This document shows positions 42,509 through 43,991 of a DNA stretch of 43,991 nucleotides, in pieces (within the stretch, counting starts at the first letter, position 1; each line of letters begins with the position of its first letter). The notes beneath the pieces are model-generated. The model saw only the letters and a program-made list of their open reading frames with translations, made no database searches and was not told the origin of the DNA. The DNA is from an uncultured Clostridia bacterium. Its GTDB lineage: Bacteria; Bacillota; Clostridia; TANB77; CAG-508. Location of the stretch: NCBI GenBank assembly GCA_947596225.1, contig CANQEX010000003.1:1-43991 (forward strand), in the 5' to 3' direction. A program made the translations under genes and the position numbers.

Positions 42509-43487
42509 AATATAAATAATTTTGAGGATTTTTTGCAACACCATTTACCCTAATTTCTAAATGTAAATGTGGCCCTGTAGAATTTCCTGTAGAACCTACT
42601 GCTGCAATAACATCTCCTTGATTAACATTTTGCCCTTCACTAACATATATTCTACTACAATGTGCATAATATGTTTGGACAGAATTTGTATGAGCAATAA
42701 TTACCATATTACCATAAGAACCTTTATATCCAGCATAAACTACTGTTCCTGTTGATGCTGCTTTTATAGGTGTTCCAGAAGAAGTTGCTATATCTAAACC
42801 AGTATGAGTTCCTCCTGACCTTCTTCCAAATCTTGAAGTAATTACTCCGTTAACAGGTTTAGCTAATGCAATTCCTAAAGGAGTTTTGGTATAATCAACT
42901 TGTTTTTTAGTAGTAAATTTTGTATTTTTTACAAGTGGCATTTCTATATATAATGACGCTACAGCTGTATTAGCATCTGTAAATTGTTTTAATTCAGTTT
43001 CATATTTAGGAGCATATGTTATATTTGCTTGATTTTGACTATTTCTATTTTTCAATTCTTGTATTATTTGTTCTGCTTCTTGATATGATTCAACATAATA
43101 TTTTTCTTCACCATTATCTAAAATTGCATAATATTTATAATAAGAAACACCTGATTCAATTACACTTGAAAATATTTCATCATCATTTGATGTTAAACCT
43201 TTTTTTAACAAACATAATTTATATTCTGGTAAGCTATCTATTTCAACAAAAGCTACGGTTTTAGAATCTCCACTTTGTATATATGTATTAATCTTTTTTT
43301 GTAATCTTCTTTTATCTTCAGTGTAACCTATAAATTTACCATCTAATGTTACACTATACATTGGTTTATATACGACAAAAACTATAAAACCTATAATTGC
43401 AAGACCAGCTAATAACATAATAATTAATTTTGTCCATGTTCTTAAAAATATTACGGCTTTCTTAAAAATATTAGTTATTGTCATCAC
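42507..43487 (-). CDS. M23 (LytM-type) cell-wall endopeptidase
   Basis: The product is 326 residues. A single N-terminal membrane helix (about 20-40) anchors an external protein. A variable region (about 45-200) resembles the linker/G5-like segment of spore- and division-associated M23 proteins. The catalytic domain is complete: H-x3-D in GGTHTGLDIA near 226-231 and H-x-H in GPHLHLEI near 304-308 ligate the zinc. Such enzymes cut peptide cross-bridges, or in SpoIIQ-like members only bind partners; intact ligands favour activity. The start is uncertain: GTG 43487 and ATG 43484 both sit very close to AAAGGGG. Confidence 0.9.
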   Translation of the reverse strand: MMTITNIFKKAVIFLRTWTKLIIMLLAGLAIIGFIVFVVYKPMYSVTLDGKFIGYTEDKRRLQKKINTYIQSGDSKTVAFVEIDSLPEYKLCLLKKGLTSNDDEIFSSVIESGVSYYKYYAILDNGEEKYYVESYQEAEQIIQELKNRNSQNQANITYAPKYETELKQFTDANTAVASLYIEMPLVKNTKFTTKKQVDYTKTPLGIALAKPVNGVITSRFGRRSGGTHTGLDIATSSGTPIKAASTGTVVYAGYKGSYGNMVIIAHTNSVQTYYAHCSRIYVSEGQNVNQGDVIAAVGSTGNSTGPHLHLEIRVNGVAKNPQNYLY

Positions 43488-43514
43488 CCCTTTGCATAAT
43501 TTTACTATTAATAG

Positions 43515-43541
43515 ATTATAACATTTAATTTATATTGTCAA
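43515..43541 (-). promoter_or_regulatory. Possible promoter of the M23 peptidase gene
   Basis: On the minus strand TTGACA (43536-43541) and TATAAT (43515-43520) are both exact, but the spacer is only 15 bases, shorter than normal. Confidence 0.45.
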
Positions 43542-43575
43542 TATTATTTTAGTATACTAACCTTAAAAAACAAAT

Positions 43576-43620
43576 AAAAAAAGCTGAAATAACAACAATA
43601 ATTTTATTTCAACTTTTTTT
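43576..43620 (-). terminator. Terminator of the spore-coat gene pair
   Basis: An A-rich left arm containing AAGCTGAAATAA and a right arm TTATTTCAACTTTTTTT pair with one mismatch. The right arm lies 5 bases past the stop codon at 43625. Confidence 0.75.
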
Positions 43621-43624
43621 ATTT

Positions 43625-43873
43625 TTATAAATTTGAAACTTCATTTTTTACATTTGAAATTTCTTCTTGCGTAACTTTTTGTGCTGGAGTGTAATATCCT
43701 TTTGCTTCTGCAAGTTTAAATAATTCATATTGAAAACTCTCTGATGAGTTTCTTAAGTTCTGAAATGTTTGTCTTAACTCCATATTTTCAGTTTCTAATA
43801 TTGCTCCTTCATAATCTTTTAATGAAGCTTTTGTTGATGATAAAACATCATTTACTATTGCTTTTTCTTCCAT
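43625..43873 (-). CDS. CotF-family spore coat protein
   Basis: The product is 82 residues with the pattern of short CotF-type coat proteins: an all-helical, soluble chain with MEEKAIVNDVLSSTKASLKDYEGAILETENMELRQTFQNLRNSSESFQYELFKLAEAKGYYTPA. The KGYYTPA...EE motif is typical of the C-terminal part of this family. GGAGGG overlaps the stop of the gene before it, so the two are coupled. Membership is judged by resemblance; the coat layer is not known. Confidence 0.82.
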   Translation of the reverse strand: MEEKAIVNDVLSSTKASLKDYEGAILETENMELRQTFQNLRNSSESFQYELFKLAEAKGYYTPAQKVTQEEISNVKNEVSNL

Positions 43874-43882
43874 AGTTCCCTC

Positions 43883-43991
43883 CTAACCTAAAAAAGAAAT
43901 TAATTTTTGTTTAGTATTTAAAGCATCTTGTGCAGCTTTATTTAAAATCTGTTTAATTTGAGGATCTACTGCTGTATCTGCATAGTGTGTA
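43883..43991 (-). CDS. Spore-coat-type protein, C-terminal part only
   Basis: The right window edge cuts this gene; the last 35 complete codons are present and the first base belongs to a codon off the edge. The end reads THYADTAVDPQIKQILNKAAQDALNTKQKLISFLG, then TAG at 43885-43883. The His-Tyr...Asp-Pro-x-(I/V)-Lys pattern and a helical end resemble small spore coat proteins paired with CotF genes. It precedes the CotF-like gene by 9 bases. Confidence 0.7.
   Translation of the reverse strand, partial: THYADTAVDPQIKQILNKAAQDALNTKQKLISFLG

Noticed and set aside
1..43991. tRNA or rRNA genes
   Set aside because: I saw no cloverleaf-like or conserved rRNA sequence in the intergenic regions.

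Overview
The window looks like chromosomal DNA of an endospore-forming, very AT-rich member of the Clostridia. The evidence is spoIIE, ypeB and CotF-like coat genes, GGAGG-type ribosome binding sites, AGA/AGG-dominated arginine codons, and an mreC-mreD-mrdA-minC cluster next to radC and a DUF4321 gene. Most genes lie on the minus strand. A few short plus-strand units sit between them, usually flanked by hairpin terminators.

Layout. 1-2.9 kb: a small membrane protein, a secreted acidic/Lys-rich protein with a glucosaminidase-like C-terminus, and a ZIP metal transporter (all +). 2.9-8.2 kb: prfA, then an acyltransferase / SbcD-like / SbcC-like (YhaO/YhaN-type) operon (-). 8.2-12.3 kb: a VirD4/TraG-type coupling ATPase interrupted by a +1 frameshift, two unknown small proteins upstream of it, and a DnaJ-like protein. 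12.3-17.5 kb: ddl, murF and an alpha/beta hydrolase, then ypeB. 17.6-19.6 kb (+): a glycosyltransferase fused to a NUDIX domain, and an unknown 116-residue protein. 19.6-22.0 kb: spoIIE. 22.2-35.5 kb: two very large secreted, membrane- or wall-anchored repeat proteins (2720 and 1691 residues) in one operon. 35.5-36.6 kb: a 530-base regulatory gap and two small + genes. 36.5-41.7 kb: DUF4321-radC-mreC-mreD-mrdA-minC, the cell-shape operon. 41.8-44.0 kb: a MecA-like adaptor (+), an M23 endopeptidase and spore-coat genes (-).

How the genes fit together: much of the window serves the cell envelope and its remodelling (ddl, murF, PBP2, MreC/D, MinC, M23 peptidase, the glycosyltransferase and the giant surface proteins) and sporulation or germination (SpoIIE, YpeB, coat proteins).

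The most striking observation is that two unrelated genes, the coupling ATPase and DUF4321, are each broken by exactly one extra base. In both cases the break falls at an in-frame CGG codon preceded by A and followed by A, and skipping the C restores the conserved protein. By eye I found no other in-frame CGG in the native-looking genes of the window. In-frame CGG occurs only in two plus-strand genes (927-1985 and 19230-19580) whose codon use differs from their neighbours. This could be a programmed or tolerated +1 shift at a disused codon, or two coincident sequence errors; the sequence alone cannot decide.
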